From NCBI GenBank assembly GCA_028875055.1, contig JAPPGG010000014.1, positions 196,722 through 260,721 on the forward strand: a stretch of DNA of 64,000 nucleotides, read 5' to 3'. The notes under the pieces are model-generated. The model worked only from the letters and a program-made list of their open reading frames with translations. It was not told where the DNA came from and did no database searches. Below are positions 16,859-26,755 of the stretch, one piece after another. The DNA is from Chloroflexota bacterium (GTDB taxonomy: Bacteria; Chloroflexota; Dehalococcoidia; Lucifugimonadales; UBA3495). A program made the position numbers and the translations under genes. How positions within the stretch are numbered: position 1 is the first letter of the stretch; each line of letters starts with the position of its first letter.

Positions 16859-17296
16859 CTAAAAGAGGGGAAGGACGGTGCCCTTGGCCTTGTACTGAGT
16901 GTCTTCAGAGGTGCCATCACTGGCGAAGTCGCACACTATCCGATATACGCGGTCCATCTGCTGGTCCACATTACGCGCGAAAAAGTAGGGAGGAACCCAG
17001 GCGCCGCCAAAAGCCGCGACCACTTCGGGGTAGTCGTCAATCACGAACTCGGGCTCAAAGGGGATTTTCAGCTCTTCCAGTCGTTCGTGGAAGTGGTTGG
17101 TGGGTTTTTCATAGACTCCGCTGACAAAGTGGCCCAGTTCATGCTTCTCTATTACTTCCCACCGCTCGCCCATTCCCGACCAGATGTAGATTTCGTGATT
17201 GTCATCCAGCAGCCTTTGAAATACTTCCTTGGTTCCCGGCCGCAGGGTGTCATCCAACCCCAGGATGGTGTAATCGACATCGAAGAAGATTTTCAT
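16859..17296 (-). CDS. Small HAD-superfamily protein
   Basis: A 145-aa protein beginning MKIFFDVDYTILG, the HAD motif I with DxD, then YIWSG as motif II, and FVIDDYPEVV as motif III/IV. It is short, with no recognisable cap domain, and resembles uncharacterised HAD-like phosphatases. The substrate is unknown. It is upstream of mutL on the same strand, 81 nt away, with no obvious functional link. Confidence 0.7.
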   Translation of the reverse strand: MKIFFDVDYTILGLDDTLRPGTKEVFQRLLDDNHEIYIWSGMGERWEVIEKHELGHFVSGVYEKPTNHFHERLEELKIPFEPEFVIDDYPEVVAAFGGAWVPPYFFARNVDQQMDRVYRIVCDFASDGTSEDTQYKAKGTVLPLF

Positions 17297-17851
17297 GGTA
17301 TGACGCCCGTCTCCCCAGCATTAAATCGCACCAAAGATTATCACAAAAAATGATATGTTGGCAATTCCAAGATTAACAACTTTGCCCATGATAGTTGGGG
17401 GGTCTTCTGGCCCAATGGACTTCCCCCATAAAATAGGGGCAAGGCTGACAATAAAGGATACCCTTTAGAATCATTCACGGATGGTGCGAGCCAAACCATG
17501 GGCGATTTCCCTTGGAGAGTCTCTCAAGTTTCCAATGGGAGTTCCTGGCAGGAGGCGCGGCAACAAATCGCAAGAGGCCAGAGTTGGTGGGATTCTCGTG
17601 CCACCCTGCTCCGACAAACCGGCGATTGCCGGCGTGACACCAGCCTTGCCGCGCTTGACAGGTCTGCTTTCTCGGCATTGCCGGATACCGACGCCGACCG
17701 AATTACGCGTGGCCGGCCACGGCGAACCATAAACCCCGAACCGTTACGGTGCGTTTGCCGAATATGAAGAGGGGCCGACTCAAGCCGTTGCCCTTGCCGG
17801 CAAGACGCCCCATCCCTTTTGCCCATTCACGCCTGCAGTCGCAGGAGACCG
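17297..17851 (+). other. Noncoding stretch, about 555 bp
   Basis: No convincing gene. Overlapping 60-100 aa frames on both strands lack ribosome sites and recognisable domains. A short inverted repeat CCCC-ATAAAATA-GGGG lies near 17426-17441, and AT-rich sequence close to 17300-17400 may hold the promoter of the HAD gene. The remainder is GC-rich with scattered small palindromes such as CTTGCCGGCAAG. Confidence 0.5.
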
Positions 17852-18211
17852 CTACCCCAGGTTAGCCAGTTCCTGCTCCAGCGTTTTCTGATTGGACCCG
17901 ATGATAAGTTTGTCTCCGACCCGGGTCACGGGACGACGAATCAGGCGGGGCTCTTCCAGCATCAACCGCAGCATTTCCGACTCCGATACATCCTCGGCCG
18001 CCAGTCCCATCTTTTTGAAGCTGGGACTGCGCCAGGCAAACAGCTCGGCGGGTGATGCCAGGGACGCCAGTTCCTGAAGTTCCGACTCGCTCAAGGGTTC
18101 CTTGAAATAGTCCCTTTCCTCCAGTTCCAGGCCATTCTGCAAGAGCAACTCCCTTGCTTTACGGCAGGAGGATCAACGGGGCCACCAGTAGAAAGTCGCG
18201 GCGCTGCTCAT
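17852..18211 (-). CDS. ArsC/Spx-family thioredoxin-fold protein, predicted selenoprotein (UGA = Sec13)
   Basis: The track begins this protein at an internal TTG (18148). An ATG at 18211 behind AAGGAGGAG opens the frame and passes a single TGA at 18173-18175. The completed N-terminus reads TFYWWPR-U-SSCRKARELL, the exact ArsC/Spx active-site signature with Sec instead of the first Cys and the second Cys kept (USSC). Downstream are LEERDYFKEPLS and the RRPVTRVGDKLIIGS segment carrying the conserved Arg-Pro. It is 119 aa, normal for the family. A SECIS-like hairpin follows the UGA. The family includes arsenate reductases and Spx regulators; a redox reductase role is inferred. It lies between mutS and mutL. 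Confidence 0.85.
18139..18175 (-). promoter_or_regulatory. Sec UGA codon with putative bacterial SECIS hairpin (seleno-Spx)
   Basis: On the minus strand the UGA is followed by GCAAGGG-AGUUG-CUCUUGC: seven stacked pairs (one G-U) closing a five-base loop AGUUG. The loop G is 24 nt past the UGA, the same distance as in the seleno-DsbA gene. The stem is uninterrupted. It overlaps codons for a conserved helix, so it could partly reflect coding constraints. Confidence 0.6.
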
Positions 18212-18407
18212 AACTCCTCCTTTTAGGGACGCCTGACCGCACAGCCCGATGGCCGCGCGTTCACGCCAGGGATGTGGGACATTGTAGCCGATGAGTGGCA
18301 AAATTAAAGGCACGCCCGGCGCAGACAGGCTTCAGTTTGGCGGCGCGCCAGGTGTTGGCTTCTTCCACCTAGCGCAGGCTAGAACCCCGTTGCCGAAGCC
18401 TCAAGCC

Positions 18408-21050
18408 CTATTGCTCGCCTTCCCTGGCCCGCTCCTGCAGCTCGTACAGCTTGTTTATTGCCTCCAGCGGCGTCAGGTTGGCCACGTCCAGGCCAAGAAC
18501 CGCGTCCTTCAGCGGCTGTTCCGGCTGAAACAATGGCATCTGAATTGCCGCCTCGGACTTTCTCCTCGGGCTGGCAGTATGGCGGCCATTGCCCGCTTGC
18601 TCCAGGTCCTCCAACACCTCCCAGGCCCGGCTGACCACCGACCGCGGTAACCCGGCAAGCTGGGCCACGTGAACTCCGTAGCTCCGGTCGGCCCCTCCGG
18701 GCACGATCCGGTGCAGGAAAACCACCCTTCCCTCTTCCTCAGTCACCGCCACGCTGAAATTGCGCACCCCCGGCAGCGTCTTGGCCAGCTCCGTAAGCTC
18801 ATGGTAGTGGGTGGCGAACAGGGACTTGCAGCCCAGTCTCGGGTCGTTGTGCAGATACTCGATCACCGAACGGGCAATGGAAAGCCCGTCGTAAGTGCTG
18901 GTGCCCCGGCCTATTTCGTCCAGGACCACCAGGGAACGGGGTGTTGCCTGATTCAATATGGCCGCGGTTTCTACCATTTCGACCATGAAGGTTGACTGGC
19001 CGGTGGCAAGGTCGTCCTGCAGGCCTACCCGCGTAAAAATCCGGTCCACCAGGCCAATGGTAGCTTCGTCCGCCGGCACGAAACTTCCAACCTGGGCCAT
19101 CAGCACGATTATGGCGGCCTGCCTGATGAAAGTGGACTTCCCCGCCATATTGGGTCCCGTCAAAACTACTACCCTGGCATCGTTGTTGGACAACTCCACG
19201 TCGTTTGGCACAAAACTCCCGGTTCCCAGGTGCCGCTCGACCACCGGGTGCCGACCGTTCTTGACGGAAATGGACTGCCCCTCGTCAATCCGGGGGCGAA
19301 CGTAGCGGTGCTGCGCCGCCACCTCAGCCAGCGAGGCGAAAACATCAACCGCCGCAATGGCGGACGCCAGCCGGCCAATCGCCTCCGCGTGCCCGCCTAT
19401 CTGGGCGCATACCTGCCGGTACAGGCTCCTCTCCAGTTCACCCAGGCGTTCCCGGGCGTTGAGCACCAGAGATTCATACTCTTTCAACTCTGGGACTATA
19501 TACCGCTCTCCATTGGTCAGCGTTTGACGCCGTATATAGTCATCCGGCACCTGCCCCAGGTTCGATTTGCTGACCTCCAGGTAGTACCCAAAAACCTGGT
19601 TGTAGCCAACCCGCAAATTGCGGATTCCGGTGCGGTCTCGTTCCCTCTCCTCCAGGCCGGCAATGAATGACCGGGCGTTGGTCGAAGCCTCCTTCAGCTC
19701 ATCCAGTTCAGTGGAAAACCCTTCCCTGATGACGCCTCCATCTCCCACGCCGCCCGATGGCTCCGGATTTATGGCCTCATCGATCAGGTTACCCAATTCA
19801 GGTATCGAGACAATCTGCCGGCACAGCCATCCTATCCTGCCTGTCTCATCGTTACTCAGGGCCTCCCGCAGAGCATCTCCGGCCGCGATACCGGCTCTGA
19901 GCGCCACCAGATCCCGGGGGGCGGCCGTTTCCGTCTGCACCCGTCCCAGAATCCGTTCCAGGTCCGATAGGCCCGAAAGAGTTTCCCTGGTTCGTGCCCG
20001 CTGCAATCCTCCGTCCACGAAGCACTCCACCGCATCCAGCCGCTGCTGCAGGGCAGCCAGATCCAGCAAGGGTTGACCGACCCACCGGCGCAGCAGGCGT
20101 CCGCCCATGGGCGTGCGGGTCTGGTCCAGGGCCGCGAAAAGGGAAAGGCTGCGATTCTCCCACCGCCCCGCCTGGAACAATTCCAGGTTGCGGCGAGTCT
20201 GTTCGTCCAGGGTCATGAAGCTTTCGGAGGAATAAACGGACAGGGCGGCCAGCCGGGGCGCCACTGCCTTGTGAGTCTGGGAAAGGTAGTCCACAATGGC
20301 GCCGGCGGCCCTTGTGGCCAGCATAAGGTGTTCGCACCCGAAGGATTCCAGGGTCTGGATCTCAAAGTGGTCCAGCAGGGCCCCTTTCGCCAGGTCGTGG
20401 TCAAATGCTGCCGGATTGACCTGGGTAATGGGAAGTCCATCCCCGGGTTCCTGCTGGGCCACCCCAGTCAGCCTCGGCCTGGCATCCTCCGGGATCCATC
20501 GGGGGAGTTCTTCGCCCGCCGGTATCAGGATCTCCGCCGGAGCAATCCGGGCCAGTTCCGGAGCAAGACCGCTCCGGCCAATTTCTGTGGCGGCAAACTC
20601 CCCCGTGGTTATGTCAACGTAGGCCAGCCCTGTCCGATCCCCATCTTCGACAACTGCCGCCAGGTAATTGTTGGCATCCTGTTCCAGCAGGGCCGACTCG
20701 AACACTGTTCCCGGCGTAACCACCCTCACCACATCCCGCTCGACCAGCCCCCGCGACTTGGCGGGGTCGGTAAGCTGCTCGCAAATGGCAACTTTGTGGC
20801 CCTTCTTGATGAGCCGCGCCAGGTAGTTCTCCAGGGAATGAGCGGGGACTCCGGCCATGGGAACCCTGATGTTGCGTCCCAGGGTACGGGAGGTGAGGGT
20901 TATCTCCAGTGCCCGCGACGCCACCTCGGCGTCCTCGTCAAAGGTCTCGTAAAAGTCCCCCATACGAAAGAGGACAATGGCGTCCGGGTGGGCGCTCTTG
21001 ACCTTCAAGTATTGGCGGCGGACCGGAGTAAGTGTGGTTCCAGAAGCCAA
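18408..21050 (-). CDS. mutS: DNA mismatch repair protein MutS
   Basis: An 880-aa mismatch sensor. The mismatch-contact motif FRMGDFYETF is at about 28-37, followed by the connector, core and clamp domains. The ATPase has GPNMAGKSTFIRQ (Walker A), the DEIGRGTSTYDG Walker B region and FATHYHEL. The C-terminus ends with a MutS dimerisation tail (PLEAINKLYELQERA). The start is a TTG; an in-frame TAG lies just upstream, and no better codon is in frame. It partners with the nicking MutL encoded 1.6 kb downstream on the same strand. Confidence 0.96.
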   Translation of the reverse strand: MASGTTLTPVRRQYLKVKSAHPDAIVLFRMGDFYETFDEDAEVASRALEITLTSRTLGRNIRVPMAGVPAHSLENYLARLIKKGHKVAICEQLTDPAKSRGLVERDVVRVVTPGTVFESALLEQDANNYLAAVVEDGDRTGLAYVDITTGEFAATEIGRSGLAPELARIAPAEILIPAGEELPRWIPEDARPRLTGVAQQEPGDGLPITQVNPAAFDHDLAKGALLDHFEIQTLESFGCEHLMLATRAAGAIVDYLSQTHKAVAPRLAALSVYSSESFMTLDEQTRRNLELFQAGRWENRSLSLFAALDQTRTPMGGRLLRRWVGQPLLDLAALQQRLDAVECFVDGGLQRARTRETLSGLSDLERILGRVQTETAAPRDLVALRAGIAAGDALREALSNDETGRIGWLCRQIVSIPELGNLIDEAINPEPSGGVGDGGVIREGFSTELDELKEASTNARSFIAGLEERERDRTGIRNLRVGYNQVFGYYLEVSKSNLGQVPDDYIRRQTLTNGERYIVPELKEYESLVLNARERLGELERSLYRQVCAQIGGHAEAIGRLASAIAAVDVFASLAEVAAQHRYVRPRIDEGQSISVKNGRHPVVERHLGTGSFVPNDVELSNNDARVVVLTGPNMAGKSTFIRQAAIIVLMAQVGSFVPADEATIGLVDRIFTRVGLQDDLATGQSTFMVEMVETAAILNQATPRSLVVLDEIGRGTSTYDGLSIARSVIEYLHNDPRLGCKSLFATHYHELTELAKTLPGVRNFSVAVTEEEGRVVFLHRIVPGGADRSYGVHVAQLAGLPRSVVSRAWEVLEDLEQAGNGRHTASPRRKSEAAIQMPLFQPEQPLKDAVLGLDVANLTPLEAINKLYELQERAREGEQ

Positions 21051-21141
21051 ACCGGATTCATCCTCGGAAGCGGCAGGGTCACTATCATTCTACTGCAAGG
21101 GATACCATTCAACAAAAGGATGCCATCTCCGCCTTAATCAG

Positions 21142-21180
21142 CCAAGAAAGAAGGAAGGGCAGCCGCGATGGCCGCCCTTA
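21142..21180 (-). terminator. Probable terminator after the FNR-like gene
   Basis: On the minus strand AAGGGCGGCC and GGCTGCCCTT form a stem around ATCGC, followed by a pyrimidine-rich tail CCTTCTTTCTT. It separates the FNR-like gene from mutS. Confidence 0.55.
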
Positions 21181-21221
21181 CCACATTGCCTGGAGTATCC
21201 CGGTGTCGAAGCCGGTGGTGG

Positions 21222-22001
21222 CTACTCCTTCCAGAATCGTTCCTCCCTGAACTCCCAGCCCAGGGGAGTAACCTGTTCCTTAACATCTGCGATCATACCG
21301 GGGTGGCCGCAGGTATAAACCATGGTATCGTCCAGAGGCAGGTTAAACTCGGCCAGGTACTTCTGTACCAGGGTATTGACCCGGCCCCGTTCGCCGTCCC
21401 ACTGGGCGTTCCGCTCGTCCTCCGGCCGGCTGACCGTGCCCACATATTTCACGCATTCCGGATGGTCTGCCGCCAGCTGCCTCAGTTCTTCGTCGTAGGT
21501 GAGTTCATCCTGGTAGCTGGCTCCAAACAGCACATAAAAGAAGTGACCCTCGCCACCCTGATGCAGATATTCCCGGATGATGCTCAGATAGGGCCCCACC
21601 CCGGTCACTGTCGCAACCATCAGGTGGTGATGAACTTTCTCATTCAGGACAAAGATGCCCTTGGGCCTGGGACGGATAGACATGGAATCCCCGATGTTGA
21701 GCTTCCACATCCTGGGCGTCAGCTCCCCATCAGGGACCAGTTCTACGAAAATCTCCAGCAATGGCTCATAGGGAGCGGACACAATGGAATAAGCCCTTTC
21801 CACGCCCTCAGCGCCCAGGGTGCAGTATTGGCCGGGCTTGAAGTTAAACTGCCCGTCTTCAGGCTCCAGCTTGATTATCATCAACTCTTCGGAGATGTCC
21901 TGCCGGTCCACCAGCCTGGCCTGGGGCAAGCTGTCGGTCTTGTATTGGGGCTTGCTATACCCCGACTCGCTGGCAGTTATGCTCTTTTCCCCTGTGGTCA
22001 T
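21222..22001 (-). CDS. Ferredoxin-NADP+ reductase-like flavoprotein
   Basis: About 259 aa. The FAD domain reads GQYCTLG (PGQY near 75) and RAYSIVSAP, the RxYS motif of FNR-type FAD binding. The NAD(P) domain has VATVTGVGPYLSIIREY and the C-terminal VYTCGHPGMIADVKEQ. It ends in an aromatic-containing tail (ERFWKE), as in bacterial FprA-type ferredoxin-NADP reductases. ATG at 22001 is chosen for its upstream AGGTGAAGG. It follows the NuoG-like gene on the same strand by about 110 nt. It may pass electrons between NAD(P)H and a ferredoxin or the neighbouring Fe-S complex. Confidence 0.8.
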   Translation of the reverse strand: MTTGEKSITASESGYSKPQYKTDSLPQARLVDRQDISEELMIIKLEPEDGQFNFKPGQYCTLGAEGVERAYSIVSAPYEPLLEIFVELVPDGELTPRMWKLNIGDSMSIRPRPKGIFVLNEKVHHHLMVATVTGVGPYLSIIREYLHQGGEGHFFYVLFGASYQDELTYDEELRQLAADHPECVKYVGTVSRPEDERNAQWDGERGRVNTLVQKYLAEFNLPLDDTMVYTCGHPGMIADVKEQVTPLGWEFREERFWKE

Positions 22002-22109
22002 TCCTTCACCTCTATAAACTGCATCCACCAATCTAAACCGGAAAATTCTCCTCGGAGTATTGAAGGGACCCGTACCAGACTAAAGTCCCGGCATTATGGT
22101 AAACAATTA

Positions 22110-24950
22110 CTAAGTGCCAATGTCCTTCACTATTCTTGCGGGAACTACGTCCAATCCCGGCGTTCTGGCCATTGGATTGGGATCGTCGGAGCCCTCAAGT
22201 TCCACGGCCAGTTGTCCGAAAAGCCCGGTAACGCCAATTACACCCGTCGGCAAGGTAGCGTTAAAGCGCACTTCGCCGGCAATTTCCGCCTGGGCGCTCT
22301 CAATCCGTACCAGGTCGCCCTCAGCAACCGACCATCTTGCCCCTTCGCTTTCATTCAGTTCTATCAATTCCGTTCGGGCAATCGAATTTCGCTTCGACCC
22401 GGCATCCAGTTCGACGCTGCTGTCCCGGTCTCGCTGCAATAGCACCCGTCCCGGAGCCAGCCAGGCGGGATAGTCGGGCGCTGGAACGGCCTCTGCCGCG
22501 CGGAACTCCGGCGCCACCAGGTTGGCCCTTCCCATCGGAAATTCCTGGCTGTATAGGGTCGCGGTACCCTTCTTCTGCCCTTCCAATACGGGCCACTGGA
22601 TTCCCCGGCTAGTCCGCCCGGCATATAGCATCTGGGTAGGCTTGGGACTGTCCAACCCCGATGTGAACACCAGGGAGGATGCACCTTCCAGGGCAGCATG
22701 GGACACCCCGGCATACACCGGCGCCACCCGGGCTATTTCCTCCATAACTTCCGCAGCCGAGGAGTGATCAAATCCCGGTACGCCAAGCCTTTTCGCCAGC
22801 TGGCCCAGTACCCACAGTTCCGACCTTGCTTCACCATTGCCTGGCTGGAATGCCGGCTCTATACGTTGTATGCGGCGTTCCAGGTTGGTAACTGATCCGG
22901 TCTTCTCGGCCAGGGTAACCCGAGGTAGGACCACATCGGCCCGCCCGGCTGCCTCCGACAGGAACGTGTCCATCACCACGAGAAAATCCAGACTATCCAG
23001 GGCGTCCAGGCAATTGCCCAGGCGTCCATTGGTCAGGTTGGGGCTGTCTCCAACCAGCGCCATGGCCTTGATACGACCGTCAGCCGCTCCCTCCAGGCAC
23101 TCGGCCGGCGCCAGGCCCCGACCAGTCGGCAAACTGCACTGCAGAATTTCTTCCAGCTCGCTCCTTGCCCGTTCGTTTCGGGCGGTGCCGCGGCCGGGCA
23201 GCCGGTTGGCAATACAGCCAACGTCCCACGCCCCCTGCTCGTTGGCCCCCTGCCGGACCGGATAGAGACCGGCGCCCGGCTCCCCTACGTTGCCCGTCAA
23301 CAGGGCCAGGTCAACCAGCGCGCTGGCGCAGTCCCGCTGCAGTTCTACCGGTATGTTGTCCAGGGCAAAACAGACGGCAGACTTCTCGGCTTCACCAAAG
23401 AGCCGCGCTGCTTCAGCCATCATCTCCCGTGTTACCTGAGTGGCCGCCGCAATCTCGTCCAGGTCCAGGCTATTCAGATAATAGACCAGGGTGGTCGGGT
23501 CTTCGCAGTGCTCTTCAACCCAGTCCTTCTTGTCCAGTCCCTGGTCCATAGTCTCCCTGAGAATTCCACCCAGCAGCAGGAGCTCCGTTCCAGGAACAGG
23601 CCTCAGCCACAGGCTGGCGTGCCTGGTCAGTTCGACCTCCCGCACGTCTATAACCACCAGCGATGCCCCTTCCCTTACTGCCCTCTTGATGGGCAAGGCC
23701 AGCACATTGTTGTCTTCGGTAACGTTCGTATTGAAGGTCAGGATGCAGTTGGAATGCTCCAGGTCCCAGATGGAGTTCGTGGCCGCGCCGTAGCCCATCC
23801 CCCGTTCCAGGGCCAGGGTCTGCTCCGGCTGCAGGTTCGAAGTGACGTCCACGTTATTGGAAGCCATCGCGACCCGAGCGAACTTCTGTGCCAGGTAAAG
23901 TTCCTCGTTGGTGCCGTCAGGAGCAGCCAGCAGCGCAAAAGACTCGCCTTTGTAGTCCGCCAGCCGGGAAGCCACATAGTCCAGCACCTCGTCCCAGGCG
24001 GCTTCGCTCAGTTCACCGTCCCTGCGAATCAGGGGACGGTCCAGGCGGTCCTTCCGACTGATGAACTCCATCCCGAACTTGCCCTTGAAACAGGCCTGTC
24101 CCCGGTTGGCGGGCGCATTGAATTCGGGCACTACCCGAATCGGCTCTCCCGCGCCGTTCAGCTCCAGGTTAAGCTGGCACCCCACCGGACAATGGGGACA
24201 TACGGTGCTCTCGATCTTCCGGGGTTTTTCCCATTTGTGGTCCCGTTCCACCAGGGCACCCACCGGGCAGACGTCAATGCAGGCGCCACAGAACTCGCAG
24301 CCGGACTCCAGCAGCGAAGAACCGAAGGAAGTGCCCACCAGCGCCTTGCCCGAACGTTCCGTAAAGCAGATGGCGTCATCGACCCGAATTTCTTCGCAGG
24401 CGCGAACGCACCGGCCGCAGGCAATGCACAGGTTGTAATCCCGGTCGTAAAAGGGGTCCGCAACTTCCAGGGGAATCTGCTTGTACTTGTAATTCAGGGG
24501 AGATTCCAGCTCCATCCCCAGGTATCGGACCGTATCCTTGAACTCACAGCGCTCATTTTTGGGACAGGTGACGCAGCGGTCGTTAACCGAGACATGCCGC
24601 AGGCAAACGTCGGTGGGACCGCAGATGTCGACTCGGTGGCAGGTAAGGCAGCCATTAGGGTGTTCAGCGATAAGCATCTGCATCACGCTGCGGCGCAGTT
24701 CGTTCACGTCCTGCGACTCGCTGCTGATGCGCATGCCGTCTGCCACGGGCAGGGTGCAGGCGGCGGGGTAGCCCCTGCCCCCCTCGACTGAGACGACGCA
24801 CATGCGGCAGGCGGCAAAGGGCTTCATGCCCGGGTGGTAGCACAGATAGGGCAGGTATATGCCGGCGTCAATGGCCGCTTCCAGCACCATTTTGCCCGGT
24901 TGCGTCTTGATCTCTACGCCGTCAATGGAAATTGTTATGTCATCAGGCAT
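22110..24950 (-). CDS. NuoG / FdhA-like iron-sulfur molybdopterin-fold subunit without catalytic Cys/Sec
   Basis: A 946-aa protein. The N-terminal plant-type 2Fe-2S domain (YLPYLCYHP, CRMC, AACTLPV) is followed by the His/Cys 4Fe-4S segment and two ferredoxin clusters (CIACGRCVRAC, CEFCGACIDVC). Next comes the 4Fe-4S of the molybdopterin-oxidoreductase domain (CPHCPVGC...ACFKG) and a C-terminal molydopterin-binding beta barrel. Where formate dehydrogenases have a Cys or Sec Mo ligand (CGRxCHS), this protein reads VTSNLQPEQTLALERGMGYG, so formate dehydrogenase activity is doubtful. It is cotranscribed with NuoF-like and NuoE-like genes, suggesting an NADH-linked electron-transfer complex. Confidence 0.82.
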   Translation of the reverse strand: MPDDITISIDGVEIKTQPGKMVLEAAIDAGIYLPYLCYHPGMKPFAACRMCVVSVEGGRGYPAACTLPVADGMRISSESQDVNELRRSVMQMLIAEHPNGCLTCHRVDICGPTDVCLRHVSVNDRCVTCPKNERCEFKDTVRYLGMELESPLNYKYKQIPLEVADPFYDRDYNLCIACGRCVRACEEIRVDDAICFTERSGKALVGTSFGSSLLESGCEFCGACIDVCPVGALVERDHKWEKPRKIESTVCPHCPVGCQLNLELNGAGEPIRVVPEFNAPANRGQACFKGKFGMEFISRKDRLDRPLIRRDGELSEAAWDEVLDYVASRLADYKGESFALLAAPDGTNEELYLAQKFARVAMASNNVDVTSNLQPEQTLALERGMGYGAATNSIWDLEHSNCILTFNTNVTEDNNVLALPIKRAVREGASLVVIDVREVELTRHASLWLRPVPGTELLLLGGILRETMDQGLDKKDWVEEHCEDPTTLVYYLNSLDLDEIAAATQVTREMMAEAARLFGEAEKSAVCFALDNIPVELQRDCASALVDLALLTGNVGEPGAGLYPVRQGANEQGAWDVGCIANRLPGRGTARNERARSELEEILQCSLPTGRGLAPAECLEGAADGRIKAMALVGDSPNLTNGRLGNCLDALDSLDFLVVMDTFLSEAAGRADVVLPRVTLAEKTGSVTNLERRIQRIEPAFQPGNGEARSELWVLGQLAKRLGVPGFDHSSAAEVMEEIARVAPVYAGVSHAALEGASSLVFTSGLDSPKPTQMLYAGRTSRGIQWPVLEGQKKGTATLYSQEFPMGRANLVAPEFRAAEAVPAPDYPAWLAPGRVLLQRDRDSSVELDAGSKRNSIARTELIELNESEGARWSVAEGDLVRIESAQAEIAGEVRFNATLPTGVIGVTGLFGQLAVELEGSDDPNPMARTPGLDVVPARIVKDIGT

Positions 24951-24977
24951 TCGGTGATCTCCCGCCCCTGGCTCTTT

Positions 24978-26690
24978 CTACCGCCTGCTCAGCCGGGGCG
25001 AAAAGTGAGGTACCTGGCACCTGCCGGTGGGACAGCGCTTGTCCACGATGTGCGCCTCGAACTGTTCGGGAAAATAGCGCAGGGCGGATGCCACGGGGTT
25101 GAATCCAAGCTGGCCGTGCCCGCAAAGCGACCCCGCCTGCATGTTTTCGCCGATGTTTCTCATCAGGGCCAGGTCGTCCGGAGTTCCCTCCAGCCGGCAT
25201 ATCCGCTCCAGCACTTCCAGCATGTGACTCATGCCCATCCGGCAGGGAAAGCACTTTCCGCAGGACTCGTACTGGCAGAAGGCGATCAGGACCCGGGTCA
25301 GATCGACCACACAGGTATCCTCATCCGCCGCGATGATACCGCCGGATCCCAGAATCGCGCCGGCGGCCCGAAAAATGTCGAAGTCCAGCACCAGGTCGGT
25401 CGCCGCCGCGCTCAAGACTCCCCCCAGCGGCCCGCCCGTCTGGATAAAGCTCAGCTGCTTGCCCCCTGGAACCCCTCCCGCCACATCCTGGAGTACCTCG
25501 GTCAGGTTGATTCCCATGGGCAGTTCTACCATACCCGTGTAGTTCAGGGTGCCCGACAGGCAGAGAATCGCCGTGCCCGTGCTCTGTTCGTGACCGATTC
25601 CCGCGTACCACTCGCCGCCACGGGCGATGATCTCCGGTACATAAGCCATGGTCTTGACGTTGTTGATATTGGTAGGTTTCCCGAACACCCCAACCTGGGC
25701 GGGAAACGGCGGCCGATACCTGGGCATGGCCCTGCTGCCCTCAATGGCTTCCATCAGGGCGGTCTCCTCTCCAGAAACATAGGAGTCGCCCGTCAGCGCC
25801 ACTTCCAGGTCAAAGGTGAAGTCGGTACCCAGAATATCCTCGCCCAGCAGTCCCAGCTCATAGGCCTGGGCAACTGCCGCCCGGGCCCGGTCTATGGGGC
25901 CATCATGCCCGTGGCGAATGAATATGTACCCGTGATTGGCGCCGGTGGCGTATCCGGCCAGGATGATACCCTCGACTACCGTTCCCGGGTCGCTCTCCAG
26001 GATGCCCTTGTCGTTGAACGCTCCCGGGTCTCCTTCCTCGCAGTTGCACAGGATGTACTTGTCAGGAGCATTGGACCCGGCCAGGAATCGCCATTTGGTC
26101 CCGGCGGGAAAGGCCGCCCCGCCCCTGCCTCGCAGTCCGGAGGTATTCACCTCCTCCAGCGCCTCGGCCGGGGTCATCTCGGTTAAGGCCCGATTCAAGG
26201 CTTCGTAGCCTCCCCTGGCGATGTACTGGTAAATGTCCAGCGGGTCAATATGCCCGGCGTTGCGCAGCGCAATTCGCTGCTCCCTTACCTTCATGGGATG
26301 CTGCTGCAAATCGGGCAGGTCGTCCCCGATTTCATCCCCCAGGCAACCCACAACCATCTCGGCGACGGGTTGTCCCCGTCCGATGTGACTGGCAACGAGC
26401 TCAGGAACCTGGTCCAGCCCGACGTTGCCGTACACTACCCTGGCCCGCCCCGGCAGCAAAACGTCCACCATGGGTTCTGCGAAACAAAGCCCGAGGCATC
26501 CCACACGGCTTACCCGGGCTTTCAGGCCTTGCTTTTCCAGTTCCTGCTGGATAACGTCGGCCACCTGCTCCGCCCCGGCAGCCTGGCCGCAGAGGGCGGT
26601 ACCCACCCGTATCCAGGGAGTCTCGCCGGCGGCAAGGTCCTGCCACCGCTCTGCCGCCTGGTCGCGAATTTCCCAAAAGCTAGCGGCCAT
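24978..26690 (-). CDS. NuoF/HndC-like NADH-binding flavoprotein subunit
   Basis: A 570-aa protein. The N-terminal thioredoxin-like 2Fe-2S domain (about 25-110; VGCLGLCFAEP) precedes the FMN/NADH core: GLRGRGGAAFPAGTKW, CNCEEGDPGAFND, GSGGIIAAD. The SLBB region follows, then the 4Fe-4S site ESCGKCFPCRMG with a later Cys in SLCGHG. It lacks the two C-terminal ferredoxin clusters of hydrogenase-type HndC; the C-terminus is short (CPTGRCQV). It should oxidise or reduce NAD(H) and pass electrons to the NuoG-like subunit. It is 27 nt upstream of that gene. Confidence 0.88.
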   Translation of the reverse strand: MAASFWEIRDQAAERWQDLAAGETPWIRVGTALCGQAAGAEQVADVIQQELEKQGLKARVSRVGCLGLCFAEPMVDVLLPGRARVVYGNVGLDQVPELVASHIGRGQPVAEMVVGCLGDEIGDDLPDLQQHPMKVREQRIALRNAGHIDPLDIYQYIARGGYEALNRALTEMTPAEALEEVNTSGLRGRGGAAFPAGTKWRFLAGSNAPDKYILCNCEEGDPGAFNDKGILESDPGTVVEGIILAGYATGANHGYIFIRHGHDGPIDRARAAVAQAYELGLLGEDILGTDFTFDLEVALTGDSYVSGEETALMEAIEGSRAMPRYRPPFPAQVGVFGKPTNINNVKTMAYVPEIIARGGEWYAGIGHEQSTGTAILCLSGTLNYTGMVELPMGINLTEVLQDVAGGVPGGKQLSFIQTGGPLGGVLSAAATDLVLDFDIFRAAGAILGSGGIIAADEDTCVVDLTRVLIAFCQYESCGKCFPCRMGMSHMLEVLERICRLEGTPDDLALMRNIGENMQAGSLCGHGQLGFNPVASALRYFPEQFEAHIVDKRCPTGRCQVPHFSPRLSRR

Positions 26691-26755
26691 TCCACCGCCT
26701 ATGGAGACGCCGGAAATCAGGTTTCGAAGCCAGTCCTGGGTTAAACACGACTCGC

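Noticed and set aside
17475-17767. ORFs of 67-89 aa in the 17.3-17.85 kb gap
   Set aside because: Overlapping frames on both strands, no ribosome sites, no recognisable domain; typical of GC-rich noncoding DNA.
22110-24950. Formate dehydrogenase catalytic subunit
   Set aside because: The Mo-ligand Cys/Sec motif is missing; only the fold and Fe-S clusters are shared.
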